Part shown: positions 31,351 to 40,894 of the stretch, one piece after another | Layout: the number at the start of each line of letters is the position of its first letter | How positions within the stretch are numbered: position 1 is the stretch's first letter | Source of the DNA: an uncultured Nitrospira sp. | GTDB lineage: Bacteria; Nitrospirota; Nitrospiria; Nitrospirales; Nitrospiraceae | Direction of reading: 5' to 3' | Length of the DNA: 64,000 bases | Assembly (NCBI GenBank): GCA_902500825.1 | Contig: CABVRX010000015.1 | Coordinates: 1-64,000, forward strand | Notes under the pieces: generated by a model | The model's database searches: none | Told to the model about the DNA's origin: nothing | What the model saw: only the letters and a program-made list of their open reading frames with translations | Position numbers and translations under genes: made by a program

Positions 31351-32967
31351 ATGGACCGAGCTCGTCCGCGTCAGATCCTCTTCGCCTGCGCGAGCGGACT
31401 GCTGTTGCCTCTCTGCTTTCCGAAATTTGATCTGGGATTACTGGCCTGGATCGTCCTGATTCCCCTCCATCTCGCGCTCGATCAATGTTCCAGACAACGA
31501 GCCTTTTGGGTCGGCTGGCTGAGCGGTCTCGTCGGATTCACCGGTATCATGGCCTGGGTTGTCACCGCCATGACGACCTATGGCAAGGTTCCCGAACCCG
31601 TTAGTTACGCCATTTTGTTGTTGCTGACCACCTATCTCGGACTCTATATCGGGCTTTACAGCCTTGCCGTCGTCTGGTTGCGTGAGCTCATCCCACGCTA
31701 TGGGATTTTCTTTGCGCCCTGCTTCTGGGTCGCACTCGAGTTGTTCCGAACCCACCTGCTCTCCGGTCTTCCGTGGTGTCTCCTCGGCTATTCGCAATAT
31801 CGCGAACTGGACCTGATTCAGGTGGCAGACCACACGGGCGTGTACGGCATTTCTTTCCTCATCGTCCTAGTGAATGTGGCGTTCGCCGAGCTGTTCTTGT
31901 GGATCATGCCGTTTTTCCGAGGCTTTCACCCGGTCAAGCTTCCGTGGGAACTCCTCACGACCGCGGCAGTCTGCATGCTGCTGTCGTGGTTCTATAGTAC
32001 AGCGGTCCTGAGCGATAGAGATCTGAAACCCTCCACACCCTCTATCATCGTAGGTGTCGTTCAACCGAATATCGATCAGGCTGTGAAATGGGATGCGTCA
32101 TTCCGCGATGAGACGATGCGGCGGTTCGACCACCTGACGGCCCAACTGGGAACCAGTACCGACTTGGTCGCATGGCCCGAGGCAGCCACGCCGTTTATTT
32201 TCGAGCGGGAGAAAGAGTATCAATTGCAGTTGATTGCGTGGGCGGAACGTGCGCAAGCACCGATCCTTCTCGGCAGCCCCGCCTTGCGATTCTATCCCGA
32301 TCGCCGCCCCTACCTTTTGAATAGCGCCTATCTCCTGGGAAGAGACGGTACAGTCCTTGGCCGTTACGACAAGCATCATCTCGTGCCGTTTGGAGAGTAC
32401 ATTCCACTCAAATCATCGCTGCTGTTCTTCCTCGATAAACTCGTCGAAGGGATCGGCGATTTCGAAGCAGGACCGGGGCCGACGACTCTCTCGTTCAGTC
32501 CAAAATCCTGGAATACGGTGCGGACGACCGGCACCCGATCGGTCAAGTTCGGCGTGGCGATCTGCTATGAAGTGATCTTCCCGGATTTGGTTCGTCAGTT
32601 CGCAGCAAACGGCGCGGAGTTTCTGGTGACGATCACGAATGACGGATGGTTTGGACCGTCATCGGCCCCCGCCCAGCACTTTGCCATGGTCGTCTTTCGG
32701 TCAGTAGAAAATCATTTGGCTTTCGCGCGAGCCGCCAACACGGGAATTTCCGGCTTCGTCGATCCATATGGACAGATTATCGAAGCGACCGCGCTTTTTA
32801 CGGAGCAAGCATCGTATGCAACGATCCCGACCAGACAAGCCCGCACGTTCTACAGCTATTACGGCGATGTGTTTGCCCATGCCTGTGTTATAATCTGCGC
32901 GCTTTTGATTCTGTTCGGGTCTTTCCGCGCGAAGGAACCAGCCCTGACGGCAATCACACCGGCATGA
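31351..32967 (+). CDS. lnt: Apolipoprotein N-acyltransferase
   Basis: 538 residues from ATG 31351. Inner-membrane enzyme that adds the third acyl chain to the lipoprotein N-terminal cysteine, needed for Lol export. The first 220 residues contain six or so membrane spans (LLLPLCFPKFDLGLLAWIVLIPLHLAL and following). The periplasmic nitrilase domain carries the Glu-Lys-Cys triad in WPEAATPF, YDKHHLVPFGEY and AICYEVIFPD. The NDGWFG motif and RAANTGISGFVDPYGQI are also as expected. It heads a cluster lnt-prfB-lysS-lolC/E-lolD on one strand, linking lipoprotein maturation and lipoprotein export. Confidence 0.95.
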   Translation: MDRARPRQILFACASGLLLPLCFPKFDLGLLAWIVLIPLHLALDQCSRQRAFWVGWLSGLVGFTGIMAWVVTAMTTYGKVPEPVSYAILLLLTTYLGLYIGLYSLAVVWLRELIPRYGIFFAPCFWVALELFRTHLLSGLPWCLLGYSQYRELDLIQVADHTGVYGISFLIVLVNVAFAELFLWIMPFFRGFHPVKLPWELLTTAAVCMLLSWFYSTAVLSDRDLKPSTPSIIVGVVQPNIDQAVKWDASFRDETMRRFDHLTAQLGTSTDLVAWPEAATPFIFEREKEYQLQLIAWAERAQAPILLGSPALRFYPDRRPYLLNSAYLLGRDGTVLGRYDKHHLVPFGEYIPLKSSLLFFLDKLVEGIGDFEAGPGPTTLSFSPKSWNTVRTTGTRSVKFGVAICYEVIFPDLVRQFAANGAEFLVTITNDGWFGPSSAPAQHFAMVVFRSVENHLAFARAANTGISGFVDPYGQIIEATALFTEQASYATIPTRQARTFYSYYGDVFAHACVIICALLILFGSFRAKEPALTAITPA

Positions 32968-32999
32968 CCGAAGCATGGTCGAAGAAGGAGGATCCTGGC

Positions 33000-34146
33000 A
33001 TGTTAGAGGAAGTAGAAGTTCGTGTTCGCGCCCTGGCGGAACAAGTCTCTGAACTACGGGGGCATCTTTGACTTCGCTCATATGACGGCCGACTTACAGG
33101 AACTCGAAGCGCAAATGGGCCAGCCTCACTTCTGGAACGATGCCCGTGCCGCCGCGGTAGTGAGCCGGAAAAAGGCGACGATCGAGCGAGAGCTCCAGCA
33201 GTGGCGCGACATCGAGACCAAAATGGGCGATTTGGATGCGCTGCTGGAGCTTGCCCACGAGAGCGGCGACTCGGCTCTGGAGACCGAGCTGGCTAGTGAA
33301 CTGAATCAGCTGGAGCCGCGCCTTGCCACACTGCGTGTCGAGCTTCTCCTCTCTGGAGAACTGGACCCCAATAATGCCCTTGTGGCGATTCATCCCGGTG
33401 CAGGCGGCACGGAATCGCAGGATTGGGCGCAAATGCTCCTTCGGATGTATGTGCGGTGGGCGGAACACAAGAAATTCAAGGTGGAAACACTGGACCTGTT
33501 GCCAGGCGACGAAGCGGGTATCAAGAGCGTGACCGTCTCCATTACGGGATCGCATGCCTATGGATACCTGAAGGCGGAAGCCGGGGTGCATCGCTTGGTG
33601 CGCATTTCTCCGTTCGACTCCAACAAGCGACGACACACCTCATTCGCATCGGTCTTCGTGTACCCTGAGTTGAGCGAAGACATCGATGTCGTGGTCGAAG
33701 AAAAGGATCTCCGGATCGATACCTTCCGTTCGGGCGGCGCCGGCGGTCAGAATGTCAACAAGGTCGAAACCGCCATCCGCATCACTCACTTGCCGTCCGG
33801 TATCGTCGTGCAATGCCAGAATGAGCGGTCCCAACTCCAGAATCGAAACGGGGCGATGAAAATCTTGAAGGCGCGCCTCTTCGAATTGGAACAGAAAAAA
33901 AAAGAAGCGGAGTTCAACGCCATCGTCGGCGAAAAGAAGGACATCGCGTGGGGCAGCCAAATTCGATCCTACGTGTTCCAACCTTACCAACTGGTCAAAG
34001 ATCACCGAACAGGTCATCAAATCAGCAACGTCTCATCCGTCATGGACGGGGATCTTGATGGATTCATCGAGGCCTTTTTGAAGAAGAAACTGGGGAAAGG
34101 AAGCGATCAACTCTCACCGGTGGGCGGACCGGAAGACGACCTGTAA
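33000..34146 (+). CDS. prfB: Peptide chain release factor 2, with programmed +1 frameshift
   Basis: Begins at ATG 33000 after GAAGGAGGATCC. The first 23 codons end at CTT 33066-33068, then an in-frame TGA; translation continues in the +1 frame from GAC 33070. This is the classical autoregulatory RF2 frameshift: low RF2 lets the ribosome slip at CTT-TGA-C. The joined product is about 381 residues with the peptidyl-hydrolysis motif GGAGGQNVNKVETA and the codon-recognition region. RF2 releases peptides at UGA and UAA. Annotators that call only the second frame will miss the N-terminus. lysS follows 20 bases later. Confidence 0.97.
33057..33072 (+). promoter_or_regulatory. RF2 +1 frameshift site
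   Basis: CGGGGG (33057-33062) acts as an internal Shine-Dalgarno-like element, followed by CAT and the slippery CTT TGA C (33066-33072), as in E. coli prfB. The stop codon is TGA, the one RF2 itself reads. Confidence 0.95.
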
Positions 34147-34166
34147 CAGGATTGCCGAAAGGTAAG

Positions 34167-35651
34167 ATGGACGAACTGAACGAACAGCGGCAGCAACGGA
34201 TCAAGAAACTCGAGCTTCTACGGGAGGCCGGTGTTGCTCCGTACGGAAGCCGATTTGAAGTCAAAGATCGAGCCGAACAATTACTCAAGCTGCATGGCGA
34301 GAAGACCAAGGAAACTTTGGAGCTGGAAAAGGTCTCGTGCACAGTCGCGGGGAGGATCGTCGCCTTGCGACGTTTCGGGAAAGCCGGATTTGCCGTGCTG
34401 CAGGACGGGTCCGACCGTCTCCAAGTGTATCTCAAAAAAGATCTCCTCTCCGAACAGGCCTACACCATCGCAGAGCAGCTCGATCTTGGCGACTGGATCG
34501 GCGTTACGGGAACGGTGTTCAGGACCAAGACGAACGAATTCACGGTCGAGGTCCACCACTTGACGTTTCTCAGTAAAGCCCTCCGGCCGCTCCCGGAAAA
34601 ATGGCACGGGCTGACGGACGTCGAAACCCGGTATCGACAGCGCTATGTCGATCTGATCGCCAATCCCCAGGTCCATCAGATCTTTTCCACCAGAAGCCGG
34701 ATCATCGCCGGCATCAGGAACTTTCTCATCGAACGAGGATTCCTTGAGGTTGAAACCCCGATGATGCACCCGATTCCCGGGGGCGCGGCGGCCAAGCCTT
34801 TCGTCACGCACCATAATGCGCTCGGCGTGGACCTTTACTTGCGTATCGCGCCGGAGCTGTATTTGAAACGCCTGATCGTCGGCGGATTTCCGCGCGTGTT
34901 CGAGATCAACCGTAACTTCCGCAACGAAGGTATCTCGACGATCCACAACCCCGAATTCACGATGCTGGAGTTCTACGTGTCGTACGCGGATTATCAGGAC
35001 TTGATCGCGCTTACCGAGGAACTGGTCTCGACCTTGGCTCAACAGATTCTCGGCAAGACGGTCATTCCGTACCAGGGGAAAGAGATCGTTCTCACGCCTC
35101 CGTGGCGACGATGGTCTTACCACCAAGCCATCCTGGAGGTGAATAATCTCGATCCATCGGTACTCCACGATCGAGAGAAAGCTTTGGCAGCCGCCAAGCG
35201 GTTGAACGTGCCGGTGGATCCGAAGGCATCGCTGTTCGCGATCGTCAACGAGATTTTTGAGGAGACCGTAGAACCGAATTTGCAACAACCCACGTTTATT
35301 ACCGATTATCCGATCGAGATTTCTCCGCTTGCAAGACGGAAGGATACGGACTCCAGCCTGACCGATCGATTCGAGCTGTACATTGCCGGGCGAGAAATTG
35401 CGAATGCCTTTTCCGAGTTGAACGATCCGTTGGACCAACGTGAACGATTCGAAGACCAGACGGCTCAGCGGGAAGCGGGTGACGAGGAAGCCCATCTCGT
35501 TGACGAAGACTTTCTCCGTGCCCTTGAATTCGGGATGCCGCCGACCGCCGGAGAAGGGATCGGGATCGACCGATTGATCATGCTGTTTACCGATCAGGCC
35601 TCCATCCGCGACGTGGTCCTCTTCCCCCAGCTCAGGCCGGAGAAGCCATAA
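34167..35651 (+). CDS. lysS: Lysyl-tRNA synthetase, class II
   Basis: 494 residues from ATG 34167, with GAAAGGTAAG as ribosome site. Joins lysine to tRNA-Lys. The N-terminal OB-fold binds the anticodon (VAGRIVALRRFGKAGFAVLQDGSDRLQVYL). The catalytic core shows class II motif 1 (FLIERGFLEVETPMMHPIPGGAAAKPF), motif 2 (FEINRNFRNEGISTIHNPEFTMLEFY) and motif 3 (EFGMPPTAGEGIGIDRLIM). Length is typical. The lolC/E gene starts 2 bases after its stop, so it is in the same transcript as prfB and the Lol genes. A 404-codon antisense frame here is a shadow. Confidence 0.98.
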   Translation: MDELNEQRQQRIKKLELLREAGVAPYGSRFEVKDRAEQLLKLHGEKTKETLELEKVSCTVAGRIVALRRFGKAGFAVLQDGSDRLQVYLKKDLLSEQAYTIAEQLDLGDWIGVTGTVFRTKTNEFTVEVHHLTFLSKALRPLPEKWHGLTDVETRYRQRYVDLIANPQVHQIFSTRSRIIAGIRNFLIERGFLEVETPMMHPIPGGAAAKPFVTHHNALGVDLYLRIAPELYLKRLIVGGFPRVFEINRNFRNEGISTIHNPEFTMLEFYVSYADYQDLIALTEELVSTLAQQILGKTVIPYQGKEIVLTPPWRRWSYHQAILEVNNLDPSVLHDREKALAAAKRLNVPVDPKASLFAIVNEIFEETVEPNLQQPTFITDYPIEISPLARRKDTDSSLTDRFELYIAGREIANAFSELNDPLDQRERFEDQTAQREAGDEEAHLVDEDFLRALEFGMPPTAGEGIGIDRLIMLFTDQASIRDVVLFPQLRPEKP

Positions 35652-35653
35652 GC

Positions 35654-36931
35654 GTGACCCTCCCCTATGAAATCTTCGTCGGCCTCCGCTACCTGCGCGC
35701 CAAGCGCCGCAACCGGACCATCTCGCTGAACACCTTCGTATCGGTTGCCGGGATTACCCTTGGGGTGGCCGCGCTGATCGGCACGGTCGGCATCATGACC
35801 GGCTTCCGGGAAGACATTCAGAGCAAGATCCTCGGCGCAACCGCACACATCGTTGTCCAAGAACGAATGAAAGAGCATATGACGGACTACGACCGTCTGA
35901 CCGACAAGATCCAGATGGTGCCCGACGTCGTCGCGGCCACGCCGTTTGTATTCCGTCAAGTATTGCTCACCGCGCAGAGCGGGGTACAAGGAATCATCCT
36001 CCGCGGGATCGATCCAAAACGAGAAGCCAATGTCACCGAACTCGCCAAGAATATCACGGCGGGACAGCTGCTCGATCTACTCACCCCGGTCAAAGTGATG
36101 CAGGCTCCGACCGATGACCCTCAAGGCGATCTCCGCCCCGTTGAAAAACCTGGCATCATCCTCGGCAAAGAGCTGGCGCTCAAGCTGGGAGTGTTTGTCG
36201 GCGATACGGTCAACGTAGTCTCTCCTGTCGGCCCGATCAGCGCGATGGGAATGGTGCCCAAGATCCGGACGTTCGCCGTGGTCGCCTTGTTCCATTCTGG
36301 AATGTTCGAGTACGATTCGTCATTTGCCTACATCGAACTCGGCGAAGCACAGAAATTTTTCAACCTGGGGGCGAGCGTCACCGGAATCGAAGTTAAGGTC
36401 ACGGATGTATTCCGTGCCGGAGAGATCGCCCACAATATCGAGCAGGAACTGGGATTCAGTCATGGAGCCAGAGATTGGATGCAGATGAATCGCAATCTCT
36501 TCTCGGCCCTGAAGCTGGAGAAGACGATGATGTTTCTCCTTCTGGTCTTGATCACGATTGTGGCCTCTTTCAACATCGTCAGCACCCTGACGATGATCGT
36601 GACGGAGAAACAGAAAGAAATCGCGATCCTCAAAGCGATGGGTGCCACCAAGCGCAGTATCCGGCGCATCTTCATGCTGAACGGATTGATCATCGGATTT
36701 GCGGGAACCGGCATCGGTATCCCCTTGGGCTACGCGTTTCTCTGGCTGATTCAAACATTTTGGACGTTCGACCCGAGCGTATATTACATCTCGACCATTC
36801 CGGTTCATGTGCTGGCCGAAGATGTGTTCCTTGTGGCGGGCTCCGCCATCTTGATCAGCTTTTTGGCGACGGTTTATCCGGCCAATCAGGCCGCGAAGCT
36901 GGAACCGGTCGCTGCATTGCGGTATGAATGA
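35654..36931 (+). CDS. lolC: Lipoprotein-releasing ABC transporter permease LolC/LolE family
   Basis: 425 residues from GTG 35654. Membrane subunit of the Lol exporter that extracts mature lipoproteins from the inner membrane toward LolA. Start MTLPYEIFVGLRYLRAKRRNRTISLNTFVSVAGITLGVAALI is the family N-terminus with the first span; a large periplasmic MacB-like domain follows; then three C-terminal spans of the FtsX domain (MFLLLVLITIVASFNIVSTLTMIV, IFMLNGLIIGFAGTGIGIPLGYAF and the last span before YPANQAAKLEPVAALRYE). Only one permease gene is present, so the transporter is probably a homodimer (LolF-like) rather than a LolC-LolE pair. lolD follows by 56 bases. Confidence 0.93.
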   Translation: MTLPYEIFVGLRYLRAKRRNRTISLNTFVSVAGITLGVAALIGTVGIMTGFREDIQSKILGATAHIVVQERMKEHMTDYDRLTDKIQMVPDVVAATPFVFRQVLLTAQSGVQGIILRGIDPKREANVTELAKNITAGQLLDLLTPVKVMQAPTDDPQGDLRPVEKPGIILGKELALKLGVFVGDTVNVVSPVGPISAMGMVPKIRTFAVVALFHSGMFEYDSSFAYIELGEAQKFFNLGASVTGIEVKVTDVFRAGEIAHNIEQELGFSHGARDWMQMNRNLFSALKLEKTMMFLLLVLITIVASFNIVSTLTMIVTEKQKEIAILKAMGATKRSIRRIFMLNGLIIGFAGTGIGIPLGYAFLWLIQTFWTFDPSVYYISTIPVHVLAEDVFLVAGSAILISFLATVYPANQAAKLEPVAALRYE

Positions 36932-36987
36932 CCGCCGTTCGTCAAGCGTGATCTCGATCGTGACGATGAGCGGATGACGATGGTTCT

Positions 36988-37653
36988 ATGATTAAAGTCA
37001 CCAATCTCCATAAATCCTTCTCAATGGGGTCCTATGAGTTGCCCGTCCTCAAGGGAATCAATCTTGAGATTCAGCGCGGTGAGCTCGTGGCCATTGTGGG
37101 AGCTTCGGGAGCCGGCAAGAGCACCCTGCTCCATATTATTGGGACCCTTGATAAACCGACCGACGGGACTGTGACGTTCGATGGGCACGATCTCTTTCGG
37201 ATGACGGAGACACAGCAGGCTGAATTCCGGAATCGGCGCATCGGATTCGTGTTTCAATTCCACCATTTGCTTGCCGAGTTCACCGCATTGGAAAATGCCT
37301 GTATGCCGGCACTCGTACAGCGTCGTGACCCCGCTTCGGTCGAGACCGACGCAACAACCTTGCTCACGGAAGTCGGATTGGGGCATCGTCTCCATCACAA
37401 GCCGGGAGAGCTTTCGGGCGGCGAGCAGCAACGCGTCGCGATGGCACGCGCGTTGATGCAGAGTCCGGACTTGGTCTTGGCCGATGAGCCGACCGGGAAC
37501 CTCGACACGCACAGCGGGGAGGGGCTGTTCGGGTTGATGCGCACCTTGAACAAGACACGCCAAACCACCTTCGTGATCGTCACCCATAACGACAAACTCT
37601 CCGCCCAATCCGACCGCATTATTCATATGCAGGATGGACAAATCGTTTCATAG
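36988..37653 (+). CDS. lolD: Lipoprotein-releasing ABC transporter ATPase
   Basis: 221 residues. ABC ATPase of the MacB/LolD type: Walker [11 protein letters not shown]-loop [21 protein letters not shown], signature [15 protein letters not shown], Walker [13 protein letters not shown] and H-loop VTHN. The sequence [15 protein letters not shown] is characteristic of LolD. Supplies ATP energy to the LolC/E permease encoded just upstream. Together with lgt, lnt and many lipoproteins in this window, it completes the inner-membrane part of the lipoprotein pathway. Confidence 0.95.
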   Translation: MIKVTNLHKSFSMGSYELPVLKGINLEIQRGELVAIVGASGAGKSTLLHIIGTLDKPTDGTVTFDGHDLFRMTETQQAEFRNRRIGFVFQFHHLLAEFTALENACMPALVQRRDPASVETDATTLLTEVGLGHRLHHKPGELSGGEQQRVAMARALMQSPDLVLADEPTGNLDTHSGEGLFGLMRTLNKTRQTTFVIVTHNDKLSAQSDRIIHMQDGQIVS

Positions 37654-37770
37654 TCTTGCGCACCGCTTCACCTGCATTCCCTCCCGACGGTTGAACAGCC
37701 TGTGATTTCTTGACGAACAACCATTCCTTCTCTAGACTCGCTAGACTGTTGACTTGATCAAGGATCCGAC

Positions 37771-38916
37771 ATGCGCTGTTCACCATGGCTCCGAATAGCC
37801 AGTTTGCTGGTGGCCTCAGCGTGGCCGTCCCATGGTTCAGCAGCCGAGTTTGTGATCGTGGGTCCTCGCGCGATGGGCATGGGAGGCGCCGGAGTCGCCG
37901 TCACAACCAATGCGCTCGCAACCTATTGGAATCCCGCCGGCTTGGCCATGACCCAGACTGTGGATATCCGCCTCCAGGGGGGCGGACTGGCGATCGATCG
38001 CCGCGGCTTGGGCGATGCCCTGAATGACCTGGAAAAATTCAATACCAGCGATACATCTCCGACCAATCTGGCAAGGGCTCAAGATATCGCTGGTCGCATC
38101 AATCAACCAGGCGCTACAGTCTCAGTCAATGGTTCCGCCGGTCTCTATCTGAAAGGTCATCTTGGCGAGCATGCCTTTGGATTCAACGTGTCCGACGTTG
38201 CAACCGGCGGTGGGTTCGTCTCAACTCCTGTACAAGCCTCCCAGGCAGGCGGGCCGGGGACGCCCATTAGCGTGGCGGGCCAGATGGCGCTTCGCGGTCT
38301 CGAAGCAAGACAGCTGGCCTTTTCCTATGCCTATGCCTTTTCCGATAAATCCTTTTCGATCGGCATTACCGCGAAAGTCATCCAGGGCGCCGCGTACAAC
38401 GGCTCTACTGATCTCCAAGGCGGAAGCGGTGTCAGCACGACCGATCATTTCGGAAAGCCGAATATCTCGACGACCTATGGCATTGACCTCGGAGCGATCT
38501 ATCGCCCATCTTCATGGGTTAGATTTGCAGTCGTCGCCAAAGACATCAATAAACCGACCTTCGATGCCGCCGGTGGAGGCGAGTTGACACTTGAACCGCA
38601 AGTTCGAGCCGGCGTCGCAGTCAACCCCTACTCTACCCTGACGTTGACAGCCGACGTGGATGCGACCTCGAACAAGACCTTTGTCCCTGGTGTGAAAAAC
38701 CAGCTTTTGAGTCTGGGAGTCGAACAAACGATCTTGTCAGAATTTCTTTCGTTTAGGGTCGGCACCTTCAAAAACATGCAGGATGCGTCCACCCCCTTCG
38801 TTCCCACGGCAGGGTTAGGCCTGCGGTGGTTTTCCTTCCGTGCGGATGCCGGAGGAGGGTATGACTTTCGTGCAAAGGGTGCCCTGGTTTCTGCCTCCAT
38901 TTCATTGACATTCTAA
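37771..38916 (+). CDS. TraF-like/FadL-like outer-membrane protein
   Basis: 381 residues with signal peptide (IASLLVASAWPSHGSAAE). Immediately after it comes GPRAMGMGGAGVAVTTNALATYWNPAGLA, the plug motif shared by FadL/OmpP1 transporters and the conjugal TraF_2 family. Alternating beta strands run to the C-terminal SISLTF, ending in Phe. The overall pattern fits the chromosomal TraF-like family rather than true FadL. No conjugation genes are nearby, so the conjugal name should not be read as function. It is followed after 15 bases by a GNA1162-like lipoprotein gene, probably in the same transcript. Confidence 0.82.
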   Translation: MRCSPWLRIASLLVASAWPSHGSAAEFVIVGPRAMGMGGAGVAVTTNALATYWNPAGLAMTQTVDIRLQGGGLAIDRRGLGDALNDLEKFNTSDTSPTNLARAQDIAGRINQPGATVSVNGSAGLYLKGHLGEHAFGFNVSDVATGGGFVSTPVQASQAGGPGTPISVAGQMALRGLEARQLAFSYAYAFSDKSFSIGITAKVIQGAAYNGSTDLQGGSGVSTTDHFGKPNISTTYGIDLGAIYRPSSWVRFAVVAKDINKPTFDAAGGGELTLEPQVRAGVAVNPYSTLTLTADVDATSNKTFVPGVKNQLLSLGVEQTILSEFLSFRVGTFKNMQDASTPFVPTAGLGLRWFSFRADAGGGYDFRAKGALVSASISLTF

Positions 38917-38931
38917 TGGTATACTAGACCC

Positions 38932-39534
38932 ATGCCTCGATCATCTGTGCCCATAGTATCCATAGTGGCGCTCGTCGCGCTGCTCGGCGGCTGCGGCGGC
39001 TTGCAGGAAGTATGGGAAGGCCCAGGCGCCAAGGTCTTTCGACCTCAGACCATCGCCGTGTTGCCGCCGATGGCGAGCCAGTACGACAGCGCCCGCGAAG
39101 ACATTCAAGATGTCTTGGCCGGAGCCCTCAACCGTCAAGGCAATATCGAACGGGTCGTTTCGCCCGAGAACGTGACGGATATCTTTCAGGCCTCGAAAGA
39201 GGCGTTTGATTCGCTCGTGTTTTATTTCTCTCGCCTTGAAATGACGGGGCAATCCGATAAAGAGTCAGCCATCAAGCTCGGGAAAGCGCTCAACGTCGAT
39301 TCCTTCCTCGTGGTCCGGATCAATTCGTGGGAATACGTGCGAAAGGAAGGAGACAATGTCGGGCGGGTCGGACTGAGCCTACGGCTGATCGATGCCACGA
39401 CCGGCACGACGGTCTGGAAAGCGCGCCACGAACGTTCTAACAGCTATATGTTCATCAAGCCGAGCCTGAAGGACATCGCCAAAGAACTCGCCGACGAGAT
39501 GATCAAATACATGCCTCCTCAGGCCAAGCGCTAG
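38932..39534 (+). CDS. GNA1162/DUF799 family lipoprotein
   Basis: 200 residues. Signal peptide with lipobox LLGGC (residues 18-22). The body (QTIAVLPPMASQYDSAREDIQDVLAGALN, FYFSRLEMTGQSDKESAIKLGKALNVDSFLVVRI, VGLSLRLIDATTGTTVWKARHE) follows the GNA1162/DUF799 and related CsgG-like lipoprotein fold that places beta strands around a nucleotide-free Rossmann-like core. Members are outer-membrane periplasmic lipoproteins of unclear function, some linked to peptidoglycan or secretion. TATACT lies 7 bases before the ATG, but I see no matching -35 box; co-transcription with the TraF-like gene is more likely. Confidence 0.8.
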   Translation: MPRSSVPIVSIVALVALLGGCGGLQEVWEGPGAKVFRPQTIAVLPPMASQYDSAREDIQDVLAGALNRQGNIERVVSPENVTDIFQASKEAFDSLVFYFSRLEMTGQSDKESAIKLGKALNVDSFLVVRINSWEYVRKEGDNVGRVGLSLRLIDATTGTTVWKARHERSNSYMFIKPSLKDIAKELADEMIKYMPPQAKR

Positions 39535-39622
39535 CCAAGAGTTCAGAATCTTCTCAGCTCACTCTCTTTTGTTCGTCATCCCACCACATATTCCAGTGCA
39601 TGGAGCTTGAGGAGAAATAGCT

Positions 39623-40042
39623 TCATTGTCGGTCGTTTTTACCCTGCCGCACCAGGACCTTCGCTCGAGTGTCGATGCTGACAAGCAGCTCGTGGAGACT
39701 AAAGAGCAGAATGGCTCCTTCGCACATCATGCGCCACACCAGATTCCCTACCAGTAGGACGAAGATTCCTCCGAGGCGAGTGAGAAGCGGGCCAGCCTCA
39801 TACTCATTCAAGGTCTCCGGGGATAGAATCGACAAGAGTCCTGCCGCGGTAATGAAGCACGCTCCTACGACATAGACCATTTTAATGAGCTGCGGGGTCA
39901 CCAATTCACGAAAGGCAAAATACTCGGCATAGAAGCTCGTGTACCTCACAGGCTTACCTTGCTGTCGGGCAAATGCATGTTCACATATCGAGCATTTCGT
40001 GGCCGAGACGTCATTTTCCGTCAAACATTGCGGACATTTCAT
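39623..40042 (-). CDS. Zinc-ribbon membrane protein with DUF4282-like domain
   Basis: 139 residues. An N-terminal zinc ribbon (CPQC at 3-6, CSIC at 17-20) precedes a two-span membrane domain: LIKMVYVVGACFITAAGLLSIL and LGGIFVLLVGNLVWRMMCEGAILLFSLHELLVSI. The second part, with the FRELVTPQLIKMVY start and RMMCE motif, resembles DUF4282 proteins. Function unknown. It lies alone, convergent with the GNA1162-like gene. Confidence 0.75.
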   Translation of the reverse strand: MKCPQCLTENDVSATKCSICEHAFARQQGKPVRYTSFYAEYFAFRELVTPQLIKMVYVVGACFITAAGLLSILSPETLNEYEAGPLLTRLGGIFVLLVGNLVWRMMCEGAILLFSLHELLVSIDTRAKVLVRQGKNDRQ

Positions 40043-40117
40043 AGGCTCTCCCTTCAGTCAGCGGTTCAAATAAGATATGTGATGACGCTTGTTACGTCTC
40101 ATATGATCTTGAAGCAT

Positions 40118-40140
40118 GGGGTCAGGTCTGGTTCTGTGCA
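40118..40140 (-). repeat. Short dispersed repeat, copy 3 (diverged)
   Basis: Minus-strand unit starting TGCACAG and ending GACCTGACCCC, overlapping the last codons of the transposase fragment. It aligns with the units at 12874 and 14199. Such motifs are common at the ends of REP-associated transposase genes. Confidence 0.45.
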
Positions 40141-40442
40141 TCTTCACCAGCCTGAGGATTCACGAGGCGACTGATCGTCAAATAGTGCAGGCCCACAACT
40201 CGACCAATTTTAGACAGACTGTAGCCATGTTCCAGATGTGCACGACGAATGACCTCAATACGGCGCGCGTGGTCCGCACAGGAACTGGCGGGGAAGAGGT
40301 GGCGTAGCGGCGGTCGGGCCGCAAACCGTTGTTGCCGAGGAATTGTTTTGAAGGGACGCTTGTCCTGGAATTCACCCGTCAGCCGCTCAATGAACCGCCC
40401 CCTACCGAGCAGCACTTGTCCTTGGCTTTCCTGGCGCATCAA
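40122..40442 (-). pseudogene. C-terminal fragment of a REP-associated tyrosine transposase
   Basis: About 106 codons: GQVLLGRGRFIERLTGEFQDKRPFKTIPRQQRFAARPPLRHLF, then ARRIEVIRRAHLEHGYSLSKIGRVVGLHYLTISRLV. The second part is the helix-turn-helix tail typical of IS200-like/RAYT (Y1) transposases. The catalytic HUH and tyrosine region is absent, so this is a remnant. A matching N-terminal piece lies at 40895-41085, on the far side of hicBA. Confidence 0.8.
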
Positions 40443-40471
40443 GACCAGCCCCCCTATGCCCTCTCGAAGGG

Positions 40472-40657
40472 CTAGAGCTTAGGTATCTTTAGATCCTTAC
40501 AGATCTTGCCTGCCAGATGATTGGTAATTTCAGTGTGGCGAGGGACTGCTGAACGGGTATTCAGAGAAGGATGATGCCACCAGGAGTGCTTCGCTCCCTC
40601 TCGCAACAACTCGCAACCATGTTGTCGTAAATGCCGAAGCAGCGCCTCACGCTTCAT
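40472..40657 (-). CDS. hicA: HicA-type mRNA interferase toxin
   Basis: 61 residues, a normal length for HicA. The dsRBD-like fold shows MKREALLRHLRQHGCELLREGAKHSWWHHP, with the catalytic histidine in the G-x-K/S-H region, and the ending RHTEITNHLAGKICKDLKI. It cleaves mRNA when free. Its start overlaps the hicB stop by 4 bases (ATGA), giving the less common antitoxin-first order. The sequence looks intact. Confidence 0.92.
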   Translation of the reverse strand: MKREALLRHLRQHGCELLREGAKHSWWHHPSLNTRSAVPRHTEITNHLAGKICKDLKIPKL

Positions 40658-40866
40658 ACCGCGATGGAGGCTTCCTCAAAATTTCCACCGGCGGCCCCTA
40701 ACGCTTCCTGGCGATTGAGTTCCAGTGCTTCTCGTAGCGTGACTCGGAGCGTCTCAACTAACTCTTCGCGGCTACGTTCCTGACAGTTCACACCCGGTAC
40801 CTCCTCAATCCAGCCTATCCACCACCCGGCATCTTCTTTAATCACAGCCGTATAGTTCTGTGGCAT
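40654..40866 (-). CDS. hicB: HicB-type antitoxin
   Basis: 70 residues from ATG 40866 with GGAGGACGACTC before it. NYTAVIKEDAGWWIGWIEEVPGVNCQERSREELVETLRVTLREALELNRQEAL is the partial RNase H fold of HicB. The short C-terminus lacks an obvious helix-turn-helix or ribbon DNA-binding domain, so this is the small HicB form. It neutralises HicA. The pair sits between two fragments of a transposase gene. Confidence 0.92.
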   Translation of the reverse strand: MPQNYTAVIKEDAGWWIGWIEEVPGVNCQERSREELVETLRVTLREALELNRQEALGAAGGNFEEASIAV

Positions 40867-40894
40867 GAGTCGTCCTCCAAACCATGGGCAGCGC

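Noticed and set aside
34281-35495. 404-codon antisense reading frame within lysS
   Set aside because: It lies opposite a certain lysS gene with full class II motifs; it has no ribosome site or family features and is a base-composition shadow.
37771-38916. Conjugation system suggested by the TraF-like protein
   Set aside because: No other transfer, relaxase or pilus genes are present; the family also occurs as ordinary chromosomal outer-membrane proteins.
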